Source: Treponema sp.
Lineage (GTDB): Bacteria; Spirochaetota; Spirochaetia; Treponematales; Treponemataceae
DNA: 64,000 nucleotides
Assembly: GCA_022510905.1 (NCBI GenBank)
Contig: JAFLSN010000002.1
Location: 92,727 to 156,726, forward strand
Direction: 5' to 3'
Positions 8,569 through 18,694 of this stretch are shown here, piece by piece (the stretch's first letter is position 1; each line of letters begins with the position of its first letter). A model generated the notes under the pieces. That model ran no database searches, was not told the origin of the DNA, and worked only from the letters and a program-made list of their open reading frames with translations. The translations under genes and the position numbers were made by a program.

Positions 8569-9357
8569 ATGGGAACTTCGCTTTTAGACGAACAGACAGA
8601 AGATGATCTCTGGCGGGAATTCAAAGCAACCCGGTCATCGGCCATCCGCGATAAATTTATCAGGCAGTACATGCCTCTGGTAAAGTACGTGGCTGGAAAG
8701 ATTTCCACAGGCATGCCCGACAGTGTTGAATTCGACGACCTCGTTGGTTTTGGCCAGTTCGGGCTGCTTGATGCCATCAACAAGTTTGACATAGACAAGA
8801 ATGTGAAATTCAAGACGTATGCGGTTACACGTATTCGCGGAGCCATTTTTGACGAGCTCAGGAACCTTGACTGGGTGCCTCGGTCTGTTCGCCAAAAAAG
8901 CCGCGAAATCGAAGACACCATTGTTGATCTGGAGGCAAAGCTGGGACGAACCGCCACAGATGCTGAAATCGCCAACGCCATGAACATGACGGAGCTTGAG
9001 TACCAGAACACGGTGATGAAGGTGAGCGGCATGAGCGTTCTTTCATTGAATGACGTTTGGTATTCCGGTGACGATTCAGACCACATGTCCATAGGTGACA
9101 GCATTGAAGCACCCAACAGCCTGAATCCCGATGTTATCGTGGAGCGCGAAGAAATCCGCAAGGTGATTATCCAGGCTATAAACGAGCTGCCGCAAAATGA
9201 AAAAATGGTTATAGTGCTTTATTATCATGAAGATTTGACATTCAAGGAAATTGGGCAGGTGCTCAATGTGAGCGAAAGCCGCATCAGCCAGCTGCATTCC
9301 AAAGCAAATCTCCGTCTGCACGCAAAGCTGACCAATCTGCGCAAAGGCATTTTTTAG
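8569..9357 (+). CDS. fliA: RNA polymerase sigma-28 factor FliA (WhiG/SigD family)
   Basis: Alternative sigma factor for late flagellar genes. The 262-residue protein shows region 2 (PLVKYVAGKIS, DLVGFGQFGLLDAINKFD, then KTYAVTRIRGAIFDELR), region 3 (VRQKSREIEDTIVDLEAKLGR) and region 4 with the helix-turn-helix TFKEIGQVLNVSESRISQLH. A GGGAG ribosome site precedes the ATG. The group order flhF-flhG-(x)-fliA is common in flagellated bacteria. I see no FlgM anti-sigma gene in the window. Confidence 0.95.
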   Translation: MGTSLLDEQTEDDLWREFKATRSSAIRDKFIRQYMPLVKYVAGKISTGMPDSVEFDDLVGFGQFGLLDAINKFDIDKNVKFKTYAVTRIRGAIFDELRNLDWVPRSVRQKSREIEDTIVDLEAKLGRTATDAEIANAMNMTELEYQNTVMKVSGMSVLSLNDVWYSGDDSDHMSIGDSIEAPNSLNPDVIVEREEIRKVIIQAINELPQNEKMVIVLYYHEDLTFKEIGQVLNVSESRISQLHSKANLRLHAKLTNLRKGIF

Positions 9358-9375
9358 CGCATTGGTACGGGAGGA

Positions 9376-11361
9376 ATGTCCGTGGTCACACTGGAAAAAA
9401 TCCGCATCGACATGGGAAGCCGTCTCAAGCTTGACCGAGAGATTACCACGGTTGAAGTGATTGCCGACACGCTGGAAGAAGCTCTTGCCGATGCCGCCGT
9501 GCAGCTTGAAACCCGAGTGTCCTGCCTGGAATACGAGGTTCTTGAAAAAGGTTTCGCGGGTATCGTTGGTATCGCAAAAAAGCCGTGGAAAATCCGCGCA
9601 TATGAAAATCCTCTGGAAGCGCAAAAGAAAAAAAAGAATGTCGTGCAGACAGGGGAAGGCGGCTCGGACGGCCAGGTGGAAGAAGAGCTTCAGTCCCTCG
9701 ATCGCGACGGTGTCTTCTACGTACACCGTTTTGGTTCTCGTATCTGCCTGAAAGTGGTACTGCCAAAAGGAGAGGGACGTCCTGTGAAATTTGGCGAAGT
9801 CCTTGCGAGCGCAAAACGGAGCGACACGGAAACGCTTGAAGAAGACATCATCCGCAAGGCTGTTGACAGCGGTACCAGCGGTGAATATGTTGACATCGGC
9901 ACTTTCAAACGCGATACCGCCGCCGACGCAATCATGGCTGTAGATGTTTCAAAAGACGAAATGCATGCAACTATTTCGGTATCGGCACCGGGGCTCGGTG
10001 GTTCAGAAATATCCAAAAAGAACATTCTCAGTGCTCTTACCACCCAGGGGGTTGTGGCCGGTATTCTTGAAGACAAAATCGATGAGTTTATCGACATCCC
10101 CGTGTATGGCACGGACTATGAGGTTGCGGCTGCGGTGCTTCCGGTTGACGGTGCAGACGCATCGATTACCTATCATTTTGAGACTGATCGCTCAAAACTG
10201 CGCCTGAAGGAAACTGAAAGCGGCCAGGTTGACTTCAAGGAACTCAATCTTATCCAGAACGTGGTGGCGGGCCAGCCCCTTGCGCAGAAAAATCTGGCGC
10301 AGCGTGGAAAAGGTGGCAAAACGATTACCGGACACTATCTTGAGGCAAAGAACGGCAAAGACATTCCTCTTCCGCTCGGTGCAAATGTCAGGCTTGCGGA
10401 TGATGGGCGCACCATCATTGCGGAAAAGAACGGGCAGGTCATGCTCGTCGGCGACAAAATCACCGTGGAAGAAATCTACGAAGTGCCCGGCGTGAACCTG
10501 AAGACCGGTAATATCACCTTCATGGGTACCGTGGTATGCCGCGGCGATGTTGAAGATGGCTTTAGCATCAAGGCGAACGGCAATGTTGAAATCTACGGAT
10601 CGGTTGGCGCCTGCAAGATTGAGGCCGACGGTGACATAGTAATTTCGCAGGGTGTCATGGGCCGCGATGAATGTGAGATTTACACGCCAAAAACGCTGTG
10701 GGCCCGCTTCATCCAGAATTCAAAAGTGCAGGTGGGTGAATTTGTTGTTGTAAACGACAGCATTGTGAACAGCAATGTTTCGGCCATGAAAAAAATCCTG
10801 CTCAAAGGGAAAAAGGCGCAGATTATCGGCGGCCACCTGTTTGCCACCGAAGAAATTTCAGCAAAAAATATCGGTTCTTCGGGCGGCAGTGTTGAGACCG
10901 TGCTTGAAGTGGGCTTTGATCCGCAGGCAAAGCAGCGTCTGCTTGAGCTCCAGGGAATGCAATCGACCATTGTGAAGGAGCTTGAGGAAATCGACTTGAA
11001 TATTGCCACGCTCGAAAATCAAAAAGAAATCCGCCGTTCGCTTCCAAAAGAAAAAGAAGAGAGCCTGCAAAAATTCATGGAGCGCAAGGGCGAAATCATT
11101 TCGCAAAACGAAGTGTGGTCGCAGGAAATTGAATCTATCGAAATGCGTCTGCGCGAGCTCAAGGTCGTGGGGCGGGTTAACGCGAGCGGCACCGTTTATG
11201 CCGGCGTAAAGATTTTTGTTCGCGATGAAAAGGATGAAGTGAAGAATGAGGTCAAGTCCGTGAGCTTCTATTATGAAAATGGCTTTGTGCGCCGTGGCAA
11301 GTACGATCCATCCCAAGTAACGGCGAATGTGCGGGGGCCAGATGGCTATACATCCGATTGA
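9376..11361 (+). CDS. FapA-family (DUF342) protein with N-terminal Jag-like domain
   Basis: 661-residue protein. Residues 15-75 resemble the Jag N-terminal domain (VEVIADTLEEALADAA, then EVLEKGFAGIVGIAKKPW). The central and C-terminal parts are the FapA/DUF342 beta-helix with repeated Gly/Val turns (GNITFMGTVVCRGDV, NGNVEIYGSVGACKIEADG), followed by a charged coiled coil at about residues 525-595. FapA proteins are often encoded with motility genes, and a role in polar or membrane protein placement is suspected. The GGGAGG ribosome site sits only one base from the ATG at 9376, so the GTG at 9382, seven bases away, may be the true start. Confidence 0.85.
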   Translation: MSVVTLEKIRIDMGSRLKLDREITTVEVIADTLEEALADAAVQLETRVSCLEYEVLEKGFAGIVGIAKKPWKIRAYENPLEAQKKKKNVVQTGEGGSDGQVEEELQSLDRDGVFYVHRFGSRICLKVVLPKGEGRPVKFGEVLASAKRSDTETLEEDIIRKAVDSGTSGEYVDIGTFKRDTAADAIMAVDVSKDEMHATISVSAPGLGGSEISKKNILSALTTQGVVAGILEDKIDEFIDIPVYGTDYEVAAAVLPVDGADASITYHFETDRSKLRLKETESGQVDFKELNLIQNVVAGQPLAQKNLAQRGKGGKTITGHYLEAKNGKDIPLPLGANVRLADDGRTIIAEKNGQVMLVGDKITVEEIYEVPGVNLKTGNITFMGTVVCRGDVEDGFSIKANGNVEIYGSVGACKIEADGDIVISQGVMGRDECEIYTPKTLWARFIQNSKVQVGEFVVVNDSIVNSNVSAMKKILLKGKKAQIIGGHLFATEEISAKNIGSSGGSVETVLEVGFDPQAKQRLLELQGMQSTIVKELEEIDLNIATLENQKEIRRSLPKEKEESLQKFMERKGEIISQNEVWSQEIESIEMRLRELKVVGRVNASGTVYAGVKIFVRDEKDEVKNEVKSVSFYYENGFVRRGKYDPSQVTANVRGPDGYTSD

Positions 11362-11680
11362 TTTGTCCGCAGTTTATTCCCAGATGGACAAAGTGGCGCA
11401 GTTCAATGCTTCTCAGAACCAGACCGTGCAGGCTCAGACCCAGGTGAGCCAGGAAAAAGCTGTGGAGCAGAATCTGCAAAAAACGCAGACTGTTCAGGAA
11501 GCCGCCCGGAACGAAACAAAGTCTGACTCGGTTAAAAGTGACGGGCGGCAGGGCGCTCCTTCCGGCGGCTTTCAGCAGAAAAATCGGCATGACACAAAAA
11601 GCGGTGAAACCGAAGAGCCTCGCCGTCAGTGGAGCATAACAGACCCCAGGCTTGGGCTCCATGTGGACATTTCCCGCTAG
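11342..11680 (+). CDS. Small hydrophilic hypothetical protein
   Basis: 112 residues from the ATG at 11342, which overlaps the end of the FapA-like gene by 20 bases. The sequence starts MAIHPIDLSAVYSQMDKVAQ and then becomes rich in Gln, Glu, Lys and Ser, so it is probably largely disordered. The C-terminus (WSITDPRLGLHVDISR) looks conserved. No membrane segment or known domain is visible. Its position suggests a motility-linked accessory protein, which is inference only. Confidence 0.75.
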   Translation: MAIHPIDLSAVYSQMDKVAQFNASQNQTVQAQTQVSQEKAVEQNLQKTQTVQEAARNETKSDSVKSDGRQGAPSGGFQQKNRHDTKSGETEEPRRQWSITDPRLGLHVDISR

Positions 11681-11694
11681 GACGGGGGAGCGGT

Positions 11695-12372
11695 ATGACA
11701 GTGATTGTGGTGGCATCTCTGCTGTGCATTATAAATGTGGTGATGTGGGTTGTTTTTGCCGTCAGGTTCAATTCATACTTTTCTACGGAACGTATTTTGA
11801 ATGAAGCCCGCTCAGAACTCAATTCCATGCTGCGCGACATTCTGAACAGTACCGACCGCAGCGTTTCTCTAATCGATGACCGGATCAGGCAGGTAAAGGC
11901 TTTTTCTGCGGAGCTGGAACGGAAGCTCACGTTGTATCGTTCCGAGACTGAAAAAAACGAACAGCGCCGCCATATGGAGCAGTCTCTTGCAGTGCAGCTT
12001 GCGCAGTCCGTTGTGGAGACCCCTTCTGCCTCTGCGCCGCAAGCCCAGGTTCGTCCGGCAGGCACACGGCGTCCTCGCAAGTCCACCGCCACCCAGACTC
12101 CTGCCGAACGCTACCGCGCAGAACAGCTTCAAGGTTCTCTTTTTGTGACCGAAAAAGGCATGCAGGAGCTTGAGGCCCAGGGCCAAAATGACACCTTGCG
12201 CACAATACCCGTTGTGGGGCCGCAGGTTTATCTTTCAGACACTCCCATAACTCCAAAAAAAAGTTTCAGGACCCGGGTGCGCGAGCTGAGCGTACGGGGG
12301 GAGTCAATCGATGCCATAGCAAAAGCTCTGAACAGCAGTACACAGGAAGTGAAGTTCGCATTGGAGTTTTGA
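11695..12372 (+). CDS. Membrane-anchored coiled-coil protein, SwrB/YlxL-like layout
   Basis: 225 residues from the ATG at 11695, which has GGGGGAG upstream. A longer frame from 11629 would lack a ribosome site and would bury the membrane segment. There is one N-terminal membrane helix (about residues 3-23), a coiled coil at about 40-100 and a Pro/Ala linker. The C-terminal helix-turn-helix-like segment (RELSVRGESIDAIAKALN) resembles the end of DUF6115/SwrB-type proteins. In Bacillus swrB follows sigD in the fla/che operon, and here the gene closes the fliA block. The similarity is judged by eye, so the name is tentative. Confidence 0.75.
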   Translation: MTVIVVASLLCIINVVMWVVFAVRFNSYFSTERILNEARSELNSMLRDILNSTDRSVSLIDDRIRQVKAFSAELERKLTLYRSETEKNEQRRHMEQSLAVQLAQSVVETPSASAPQAQVRPAGTRRPRKSTATQTPAERYRAEQLQGSLFVTEKGMQELEAQGQNDTLRTIPVVGPQVYLSDTPITPKKSFRTRVRELSVRGESIDAIAKALNSSTQEVKFALEF

Positions 12373-12492
12373 CATTTTTTTTGCAATGTGCCCGGCGTGG
12401 ACTTTTTCGTGGCCACGGGCTTGGGCGGATGTTCTGTTCGGCATGTTTTTTTGCAATCATAGTATATTCTTTAAATTCTTTATTTTTTTTAC

Positions 12493-12520
12493 TTGAATTT
12501 TACAAAAAATGCTGTATACT
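12493..12520 (+). promoter_or_regulatory. Promoter of galM, probably giving a leaderless mRNA
   Basis: TTGAAT (12493-12498), a 16-base spacer, then TATACT (12515-12520), inside an AT-rich block. Only six bases separate the -10 box from the ATG at 12527, so transcription should begin at or next to the start codon. No Shine-Dalgarno sequence is present. Confidence 0.65.
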
Positions 12521-12526
12521 AGCTGT

Positions 12527-13576
12527 ATGGCACATTTTACCTGTAAAAAAGAGCGTTTTGGTCTTCTTTCTGATGGCCACAAAGTTCATCTGTATACGAT
12601 TTCAAACGGAAAAATGACTGTTTCAGTCACCGACTATGGCTGTACACTCACGAGCATACGGCTTCCTGCAAAGCGGGGGACATCGGTTGATGTGCTGCTC
12701 GGCTATTCTTCTCTTGATGGCTATATCAACAGCACATGCTGCTTTGGTCCTGCGGTCGGGCGCTTTGCGAACCGTATCAGCGGCGCAGCCTTCACCCTCG
12801 ATGGCATCAAATACGAGCTTGACAAAAACGACAACGGCAAAAATATGCTGCACGGCGGCTTTGATCGGTGGGAAAAAAAAGTGTGGAAAGCAAAAAAAAT
12901 CCACACGGAAAACGGTATGGGTGTGCAGTTCAAGCGGACAAGCCGTGACGGGGAACAGGGCTTTCCCGGAACGCTCAAGGTTTGTGTCACATACACCCTC
13001 AGCGATGACAACGTGCTTGCACTTGACTATGTTGCAACTACCGACAAAGCCACTCCGCTGAATATAACCAACCATGCATATTTCAACCTCAAAGGTCATA
13101 ACGGCGGTTCCATTTTTGACCAGGAGCTCCATCTGGATTGCAGTCACTATCTTGAAGTTGACGATGAGCTTATTCCAACTGGTGAGCAGATTGCCGTGAC
13201 TGGAACTCCGTTTGATTTTACCAAGGGCAAGCTGATCGGGCGCGACATCGAAGCTGCGGGCGGTGGGTATGACCACTGTTTCTGCCTAGCAAAACCTTCC
13301 AAAACAGGTGATTTGGTGCCGTTTGCGACCCTCAAAGATCCTGAAAGCGGGCGGCAGATGCACGTGGCCACAAATCAGCCTGGTGTGCAGTTTTATTCGG
13401 CCAATTTTATTGAAGGCGAAAAGGGGAAAGAGGGGGTGGAATACCACAAGCACGGTGGGCTCTGCCTTGAGACGCAGGGCTACCCTGATGCTCCAAACAG
13501 GCCTCAGTTCCCAAGCTGCATTTTACGCCCTGGCGAGACCTACCATCACCGCACTACCTACGGCTTTGTGTTTTAA
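12527..13576 (+). CDS. galM: Aldose 1-epimerase (galactose mutarotase)
   Basis: Interconverts alpha and beta anomers of aldoses in the cytoplasm. From ATG 12527 it is 349 residues, normal for the family. Motifs seen are the N-terminal VTDYGCTLTSIRLP, GRFANRISGAAF with substrate-contacting Asn and Arg, the catalytic His in NITNHAYFNL, and the catalytic Glu near the C-terminus in GLCLETQGYPDAPN. It is monocistronic between the flagellar and V-ATPase operons. An upstream in-frame ATG at 12509 falls inside the promoter and is rejected. Confidence 0.94.
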   Translation: MAHFTCKKERFGLLSDGHKVHLYTISNGKMTVSVTDYGCTLTSIRLPAKRGTSVDVLLGYSSLDGYINSTCCFGPAVGRFANRISGAAFTLDGIKYELDKNDNGKNMLHGGFDRWEKKVWKAKKIHTENGMGVQFKRTSRDGEQGFPGTLKVCVTYTLSDDNVLALDYVATTDKATPLNITNHAYFNLKGHNGGSIFDQELHLDCSHYLEVDDELIPTGEQIAVTGTPFDFTKGKLIGRDIEAAGGGYDHCFCLAKPSKTGDLVPFATLKDPESGRQMHVATNQPGVQFYSANFIEGEKGKEGVEYHKHGGLCLETQGYPDAPNRPQFPSCILRPGETYHHRTTYGFVF

Positions 13577-13687
13577 ACATTAAATATGTTAAGCCGCGGT
13601 TGGCAGAGGAACAAAGAATGGTTATGGAGGTCTTGTTCAGCCAGAAAATCGCATCCGATATGTCTTGGCTGGTTTTGCTATGAACCG

Positions 13688-13738
13688 TTGCACGTTTTTG
13701 TGTGTATGGGGTTAAACTAGGCGGCACACGCAGTGCCG
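13688..13738 (+). promoter_or_regulatory. Possible promoter and hairpin ahead of the V-ATPase operon
   Basis: TTGCAC (13688-13693) and TAAACT (13713-13718) with a 19-base spacer make a weak promoter. Just downstream CGGCAC and GTGCCG (13722-13738) can form a six-pair hairpin with a 5-base loop in the leader. The rest of the 193-base gap after galM shows nothing else clear. Confidence 0.35.
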
Positions 13739-13769
13739 TTATTGCTATATTTATTGATAGAGTGAGGTC

Positions 13770-14456
13770 ATGATGGACGTCCAGTTGCAGGATCTGATCG
13801 GCAGGATCAAAAAAGACGGAGTTGCCAGCGCAGAGGCATCCGCGCAGAGCATTGTTGCGGAGGCAGAAAAAAAAGCGGAGGCACTGATTCGTGAGGCAGA
13901 GGAAAAGGCTGAAGGTATCGTAAAGAATGCAAAGACCGAAGCCGCCCGTATGCAGAAAGCCAGCGAAGATGCCATTGCCCAGGCGGGTAGGAATGTGCTC
14001 ATTTCGTTTCGCGATGGCATCAACAGGGAGCTGAACGCCATTGTTCAGGCCGAAACGGAAAAGGCGCTTGACAAAGACGTGCTCAAAAAGCTGGTTCCGG
14101 AAACCGTAAAAGCCTGGGCCGTCAACGCGGACGCAAAAGATTTGACAGTGCTGCTTTCCGCAAAGGATTTGAAGGCTATCGAAAACGACCTTCGCACTTC
14201 CCTCAAAAGCCATATCTCCAAGGGGTTGGAAATCAAAAGCGACGCCACCCTGTCAGCAGGTTTTCGGATTGGTTCAAAAGACGGCAGTGCGTTCTATGAT
14301 TTCAGCGCCGATGAAGTGGCAGGTCTTTTCAGCGCCTATCTGAACCCGCGCACCACCGAGCTTTTGAAAGGCGCGGCCGCATCCGTTCCTGATTCCACTG
14401 ATGAAACCGAGGCTTCTTCCGCCGAGACTAAAAAGACCAGAGGTAAGAAAGCGTGA
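13770..14456 (+). CDS. atpE: V-type ATPase subunit E
   Basis: Peripheral stalk subunit of the V-type ATPase. The 228-residue protein begins MMDVQLQDLIGRIKKDGVAS and continues as a long Ala/Glu/Lys-rich helix (SIVAEAEKKAEALIREAEEKAEG), typical of NtpE. A globular C-terminal domain follows, then a charged tail ending TRGKKA. A GAGTGAGG ribosome site precedes it. It opens the operon E-DUF2764-A-B-D-I-K and overlaps the next gene by four bases. Confidence 0.88.
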   Translation: MMDVQLQDLIGRIKKDGVASAEASAQSIVAEAEKKAEALIREAEEKAEGIVKNAKTEAARMQKASEDAIAQAGRNVLISFRDGINRELNAIVQAETEKALDKDVLKKLVPETVKAWAVNADAKDLTVLLSAKDLKAIENDLRTSLKSHISKGLEIKSDATLSAGFRIGSKDGSAFYDFSADEVAGLFSAYLNPRTTELLKGAAASVPDSTDETEASSAETKKTRGKKA

Positions 14457-14998
14457 AGCATCTGTACTATCTGGTGGCACAGCTTCCCGCTCTCGTTTCC
14501 ACGGTTGAGAGCGCAAAGCTTCCCATCACTTCCGACTATTTCAGAGACCTCTGCGCTCGTTTTATGTCTGAAGCTGACGCTCGTACAGTTCAAAAATTGT
14601 CTTTGGAGCCGCCGCGTGAAATTGTTTCCACGGGATCCGCATTTTTGGACGAATGGTATGCAAAGGAGCGAAACCTGAGGCTGGCTTTGGCTCAAATCCG
14701 TGCACTCAAAATGAAAAAGGACTCGAAAGAGCTGCCCATCACCACTGACGGCGAAGTGATTCAAGCTGCACGAACCGCAACAGGCATGGACAGTCCGCTG
14801 AGTGCCGAGCAGTTCCTGAATGAATACAGGCTTTCGGTGCTGGACAAAATTGCACCGCTTGACATGTTTTCCGTGGACGCTGTGTACCAGTACGGGCTTC
14901 GCCTTATGCTGGCCGAGCGCATGAAAAAGTTCAACCGCAGCGAAGGACTGGCTTCCTATCATAAAATTTATGAAGAGATTCTTGGAGAAGCGAAATGA
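14453..14998 (+). CDS. DUF2764 protein of V-ATPase operon (probable C-like subunit)
   Basis: 181 residues starting MKHLYYLVAQLPAL, the pattern of the DUF2764 family found in spirochaete and Bacteroidetes V-ATPase operons at the position where subunit C would be expected. It is mostly helical, with no membrane segment. Four-base overlaps with both neighbours (atpE, atpA) show tight coupling. By position and the absence of any other C subunit gene, it probably links the rotor or stalk to the membrane part; this is inference. Confidence 0.82.
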   Translation: MKHLYYLVAQLPALVSTVESAKLPITSDYFRDLCARFMSEADARTVQKLSLEPPREIVSTGSAFLDEWYAKERNLRLALAQIRALKMKKDSKELPITTDGEVIQAARTATGMDSPLSAEQFLNEYRLSVLDKIAPLDMFSVDAVYQYGLRLMLAERMKKFNRSEGLASYHKIYEEILGEAK

Positions 14999-16764
14999 CT
15001 GATACAAAAGGCAAGGTTGTTGCTGTCAACGGGAACATGGTTTCTGTTGAATTTGAAGGCAAGGTTTCACTCAACGAAGTGGGCTATGTGAAGGTTGACG
15101 GCAAAGATTTGAAAGGTGAGGTTATCCGTGTTCGTGGCTCTACCGCCCAGATGCAGATTTACGAGATGACCAACGGCATTTCCACGGACTGCAAGGTTGA
15201 ATTCACAGGTGACCTGTTGAGCGTGGAAGTTGGGCCGGGGCTTTTAGGGCAGGTTTACGATGGTCTTCAAAACCCTCTTCCGCTTTTGGCCGAGCATTCA
15301 GGCTATTTTTTGGAACGTGGTGTGTACCTTCCTGCGCTTGATGAAAACAAAGAATGGGATTTTACGCCATCCGTTGCGGAAGGTGACACTTTGCGTGCTG
15401 GCGATGCCATAGGTTCTGTGCCTGAAGGTCCTTTTACACACAAAATTCAGGTTCCATACGGCTTTTTGGGTACCTACACCGTCAAAAAAATATCTGAAGC
15501 AGGTTCATATAAAATACATGATACCGTTGCCACGCTGGTTGACGAAAAAGGAAAGAGCCACAACCTGTGCATGAGCTTTAAGTGGCCTGTCAAACGTGCG
15601 GTGAACTGCTATGCAGAACGCCTTGCGCCCGATGAACCGATGCTTACAAAGGTACGTTTGATTGATACTTTCTTTCCTGTTGCGAAAGGAGGCACCTACT
15701 GCATTCCTGGGCCGTTCGGTGCGGGAAAGACGGTGCTCCAGCATACCACGAGCCGCAATGCCGATGTTGATATCGTGATTATCGCCGCCTGCGGTGAACG
15801 CGCTGGCGAAGTCGTTGAAACGCTCAAGGAATTCCCCGAGCTGAAAGACCCACGCACTGGCCGTTCTCTCATGGAGCGCACGATTATCATCTGCAATACA
15901 TCGTCTATGCCCGTCGCCTCGCGCGAGGCTTCCGTGTATACGGGCGTGACCTTGGCGGAGTATTACCGCCAGATGGGACTGCACGTGCTTCTGCTTGCTG
16001 ATTCCACCAGCCGTTGGGCTCAGGCCATGCGTGAAATGTCTGGCCGTCTGGAAGAAATCCCGGGTGAAGAAGCGTTCCCCGCCTATCTTGAAAGCACCAT
16101 CGCATCGTTCTATGAGCGGGCCGGCATCGTCAAGTTGCGCTCGGGGGAAATCGGTTCGGTTACCATTGGTGGTACAGTTTCACCCGCCGGCGGAAACTTT
16201 GAGGAGCCTGTTACGCAGGCCACGCTGAAAGTTGTTGGCGCTTTCCATGGACTTTCCCGCGAACGTTCGGATGCCCGTCGATATCCTGCCATTGATCCGC
16301 TGGATTCATGGTCAAAGTACCGATCCTGCATACGCAAGGATTTGATTGATTTTGCGCGCACAGTGTATAAACGCGGCGCCGAAGTCAATTCCATGATGAA
16401 AGTGGTGGGTGAAGAAGGCACTTCGCTTGAAGATTTCATCGTGTACCTCAAAAGCGAATTCCTTGACGCTGTATATATGCAGCAGGACAGCTTTGACGCT
16501 GTTGAAGGTGCATCCTCGCCGGAGCGTCAGATCTACATGTTCAAAAAAATCGTGGCCATCCTTGGCTCCACGTTCAGTGTGCAGGAAAAAGCGGAAGCCC
16601 GCGACTTCTTTAACACGCTCAGGCAGAATTTCATAGACATGAACTACAAGACATTTGAAAGCGCTGAATTCAAAGCCGCCGAAAAGCAGATTGACGCAAC
16701 GCTCGGCGAAAAATCTGCCACGGTGTCTGATGAGGTAACCATGTTGCTTAAGGACGGTGAGTAA
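14995..16764 (+). CDS. atpA: V-type ATPase catalytic subunit A
   Basis: Catalytic subunit of the V1 sector. The 589-residue protein has P-loop GPFGAGKT at residues 239-246, the catalytic Glu region [10 protein letters not shown] just after it, and the [20 protein letters not shown] segment. The additional bulge domain of A subunits ([13 protein letters not shown] region, about 140-160) separates it from F-type beta subunits. It overlaps the DUF2764 gene by four bases and shares its last base with the start of atpB. Confidence 0.96.
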   Translation: MTDTKGKVVAVNGNMVSVEFEGKVSLNEVGYVKVDGKDLKGEVIRVRGSTAQMQIYEMTNGISTDCKVEFTGDLLSVEVGPGLLGQVYDGLQNPLPLLAEHSGYFLERGVYLPALDENKEWDFTPSVAEGDTLRAGDAIGSVPEGPFTHKIQVPYGFLGTYTVKKISEAGSYKIHDTVATLVDEKGKSHNLCMSFKWPVKRAVNCYAERLAPDEPMLTKVRLIDTFFPVAKGGTYCIPGPFGAGKTVLQHTTSRNADVDIVIIAACGERAGEVVETLKEFPELKDPRTGRSLMERTIIICNTSSMPVASREASVYTGVTLAEYYRQMGLHVLLLADSTSRWAQAMREMSGRLEEIPGEEAFPAYLESTIASFYERAGIVKLRSGEIGSVTIGGTVSPAGGNFEEPVTQATLKVVGAFHGLSRERSDARRYPAIDPLDSWSKYRSCIRKDLIDFARTVYKRGAEVNSMMKVVGEEGTSLEDFIVYLKSEFLDAVYMQQDSFDAVEGASSPERQIYMFKKIVAILGSTFSVQEKAEARDFFNTLRQNFIDMNYKTFESAEFKAAEKQIDATLGEKSATVSDEVTMLLKDGE

Positions 16765-18059
16765 TGAACAAGGTATACAGTAAAATCGAAAGCATCAACG
16801 GCAGTGTCATCACGGTGCGTGCCAATGGTGTAAAGCTGAACGAGCTTGCGGAAATCAGCACGCGCTTTGGCATGTCGCTTGCCGAGGTGAACAAGATTGA
16901 CGGCGACCTTGTTTCGCTGCAGGTGTTTGCAGGTGGACGTGGCGTTGCCACTAATGACCAGATTCGCTTTTTGGGACATGACATGCGCGTTTCCTTCAGC
17001 GACAATCTCTTGGGACGCATCTTCAATGGTTCTGCAGAGCCCCGCGACCACGGGCCCGCGCTCACGGAAAATCTTGTTGCCATCGGTGGCCCTTCCGTGA
17101 ACCCGTCAAAGCGTATTCTTCCCAACCGCATGATGCGCACCAATATCCCCATGATTGACGTGTTCAACACGCTGGTGGTGAGCCAGAAGATTCCTATTTT
17201 TTCTATCTCCGGCGAACCGTACAATATGCTGCTGGCGCGTATCGCCATGCAGGCCGAGGCTGATGTGATAGTGCTCGGTGGCATGGGACTCAAATACGAT
17301 GACTACCTGTTTTTTAAGAACACGCTGGAAGAAGGTGGCGCGTTGAGCCGAACGGTGATGTTTATACACACCGCCGCAGACCCCACCGTTGAATGTATGA
17401 AGATTCCCGACCTGTCTCTGGCGGTGGCAGAGCAGTTTGCTTTACAAGGAAAAGATGTGCTCGTGCTGCTTACCGACATGACAAACTTTGCCGACAGCAT
17501 GAAGGAAATCGCCATCACGCAGGAACAGGTGCCGTCAAACCGTGGATATCCAGGCGATCTGTATTCGCAGCTCGCAAGCCGCTATGAAAAGGCTGTTGAC
17601 TTTTCAGACCAAGGCTCTGTGACTGTACTTGCTGTGACCACCATGCCAGGCGATGATGTGACCCATCCTGTTCCCGATAACACTGGGTACATAACAGAAG
17701 GGCAGTTTTACCTCAAAGGTGGACACATTGAGCCGTTCGGTTCTCTTTCGCGTCTCAAGCAGCAGGTCAACTCAAAGACCCGCGCCGACCACCGTTCGCT
17801 AATGGATGCCATGATTCGTCTTTATGCCCAGTATAAGGACACTCTTGAAAAGAAGTCCATGGGCTTTAACATGAGTGCCTGGGACGAAAAACTTCTGCGG
17901 TATGGAGAGCTGTTCGAGGCGCAGATGATGGATTTGAGCGTGAACGTTCCGCTGGAAGAAGCCTTGGACAACGGATGGAAAATCCTTGCCCAGTGTTTTG
18001 AAAAGAAGGAAACCGGCTTAAAAACCGATTTGATTGACCAGTTCTGGCCGAAGGGCTGA
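16764..18059 (+). CDS. atpB: V-type ATPase subunit B
   Basis: Non-catalytic nucleotide-binding-like subunit of the V1 sector, 431 residues. It lacks a Walker A motif (the equivalent place reads [15 protein letters not shown]), as expected for B subunits. Family features are [12 protein letters not shown], the [20 protein letters not shown] stretch, [15 protein letters not shown] and [16 protein letters not shown]. It lies directly after atpA, with an 11-base gap to atpD. Confidence 0.96.
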   Translation: MNKVYSKIESINGSVITVRANGVKLNELAEISTRFGMSLAEVNKIDGDLVSLQVFAGGRGVATNDQIRFLGHDMRVSFSDNLLGRIFNGSAEPRDHGPALTENLVAIGGPSVNPSKRILPNRMMRTNIPMIDVFNTLVVSQKIPIFSISGEPYNMLLARIAMQAEADVIVLGGMGLKYDDYLFFKNTLEEGGALSRTVMFIHTAADPTVECMKIPDLSLAVAEQFALQGKDVLVLLTDMTNFADSMKEIAITQEQVPSNRGYPGDLYSQLASRYEKAVDFSDQGSVTVLAVTTMPGDDVTHPVPDNTGYITEGQFYLKGGHIEPFGSLSRLKQQVNSKTRADHRSLMDAMIRLYAQYKDTLEKKSMGFNMSAWDEKLLRYGELFEAQMMDLSVNVPLEEALDNGWKILAQCFEKKETGLKTDLIDQFWPKG

Positions 18060-18070
18060 CGGAGCGCTGC

Positions 18071-18694
18071 ATGGCAAAATTGAAGCTGACTAAAAATGAG
18101 CAGAAGACGCAGAAAGATGCGCTTAAAATGTACCAGCGCTATCTTCCTACGCTCACGCTCAAAAAGCAGCAGCTGCAGTCGGAAATCCGAATCATAGATG
18201 AAAAGGCAAAGGCTGTCCGCGCCCAAAAAAAATCACTAGAGGCCGATTTTGAGAAATGGATTTCTGTCTTTGGTGAAAAGGAGGCTTTTACGCCCGATAT
18301 TGTGACTGTCCGCAACATAAAGAAGGGCTGGAGCAACATCGCCGGTGTAAAGATTCCCATCTACGAAGGTGCTGATTTTGGCCGTGGTGACTACGACCTG
18401 TACAGCTCCCCGCTGTGGATTGACATGGCTGCAGACCGCATGGAAAAAGCTCTGGAGCTTGACCTTGAGGCCGAAGTGCTTGATGAGCAAGTGCGGTTGC
18501 TTTCAAAGGAGCTGCGTACTACAACACAGCGTGTAAATCTGTTTGAAAAAGTGAAGATTCCCGAGACAAAACGGAACATCAAAAAAATAGCCGTGTTTTT
18601 GGGTGACGAACAGGTGGCGGCTGTAGTGCGCAGCAAAATCTCCAAGAAAAAACTGCAAAGCGTTGCTGGTGAAAGTAAGGAGGCTGCTGAATGA
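18071..18694 (+). CDS. atpD: V-type ATPase subunit D (central rotor shaft)
   Basis: 207-residue helical protein that forms the central rotor. It starts MAKLKLTKNEQKTQKDALKM and has long N- and C-terminal antiparallel helices (residues 1-60 and 125-195), with VNLFEKVKIPETKRNIKKI being the most conserved D-subunit segment. The last four bases overlap atpI. No gene for subunit F, which normally binds D, is seen between B and D or elsewhere in this operon. Confidence 0.93.
   Translation: MAKLKLTKNEQKTQKDALKMYQRYLPTLTLKKQQLQSEIRIIDEKAKAVRAQKKSLEADFEKWISVFGEKEAFTPDIVTVRNIKKGWSNIAGVKIPIYEGADFGRGDYDLYSSPLWIDMAADRMEKALELDLEAEVLDEQVRLLSKELRTTTQRVNLFEKVKIPETKRNIKKIAVFLGDEQVAAVVRSKISKKKLQSVAGESKEAAE

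Noticed and set aside
12373..12460. Terminator after the flagellar block
   Set aside because: T-runs are present, but the GCCCGG/CGGGC pairing around 12390-12422 is too imperfect to call.
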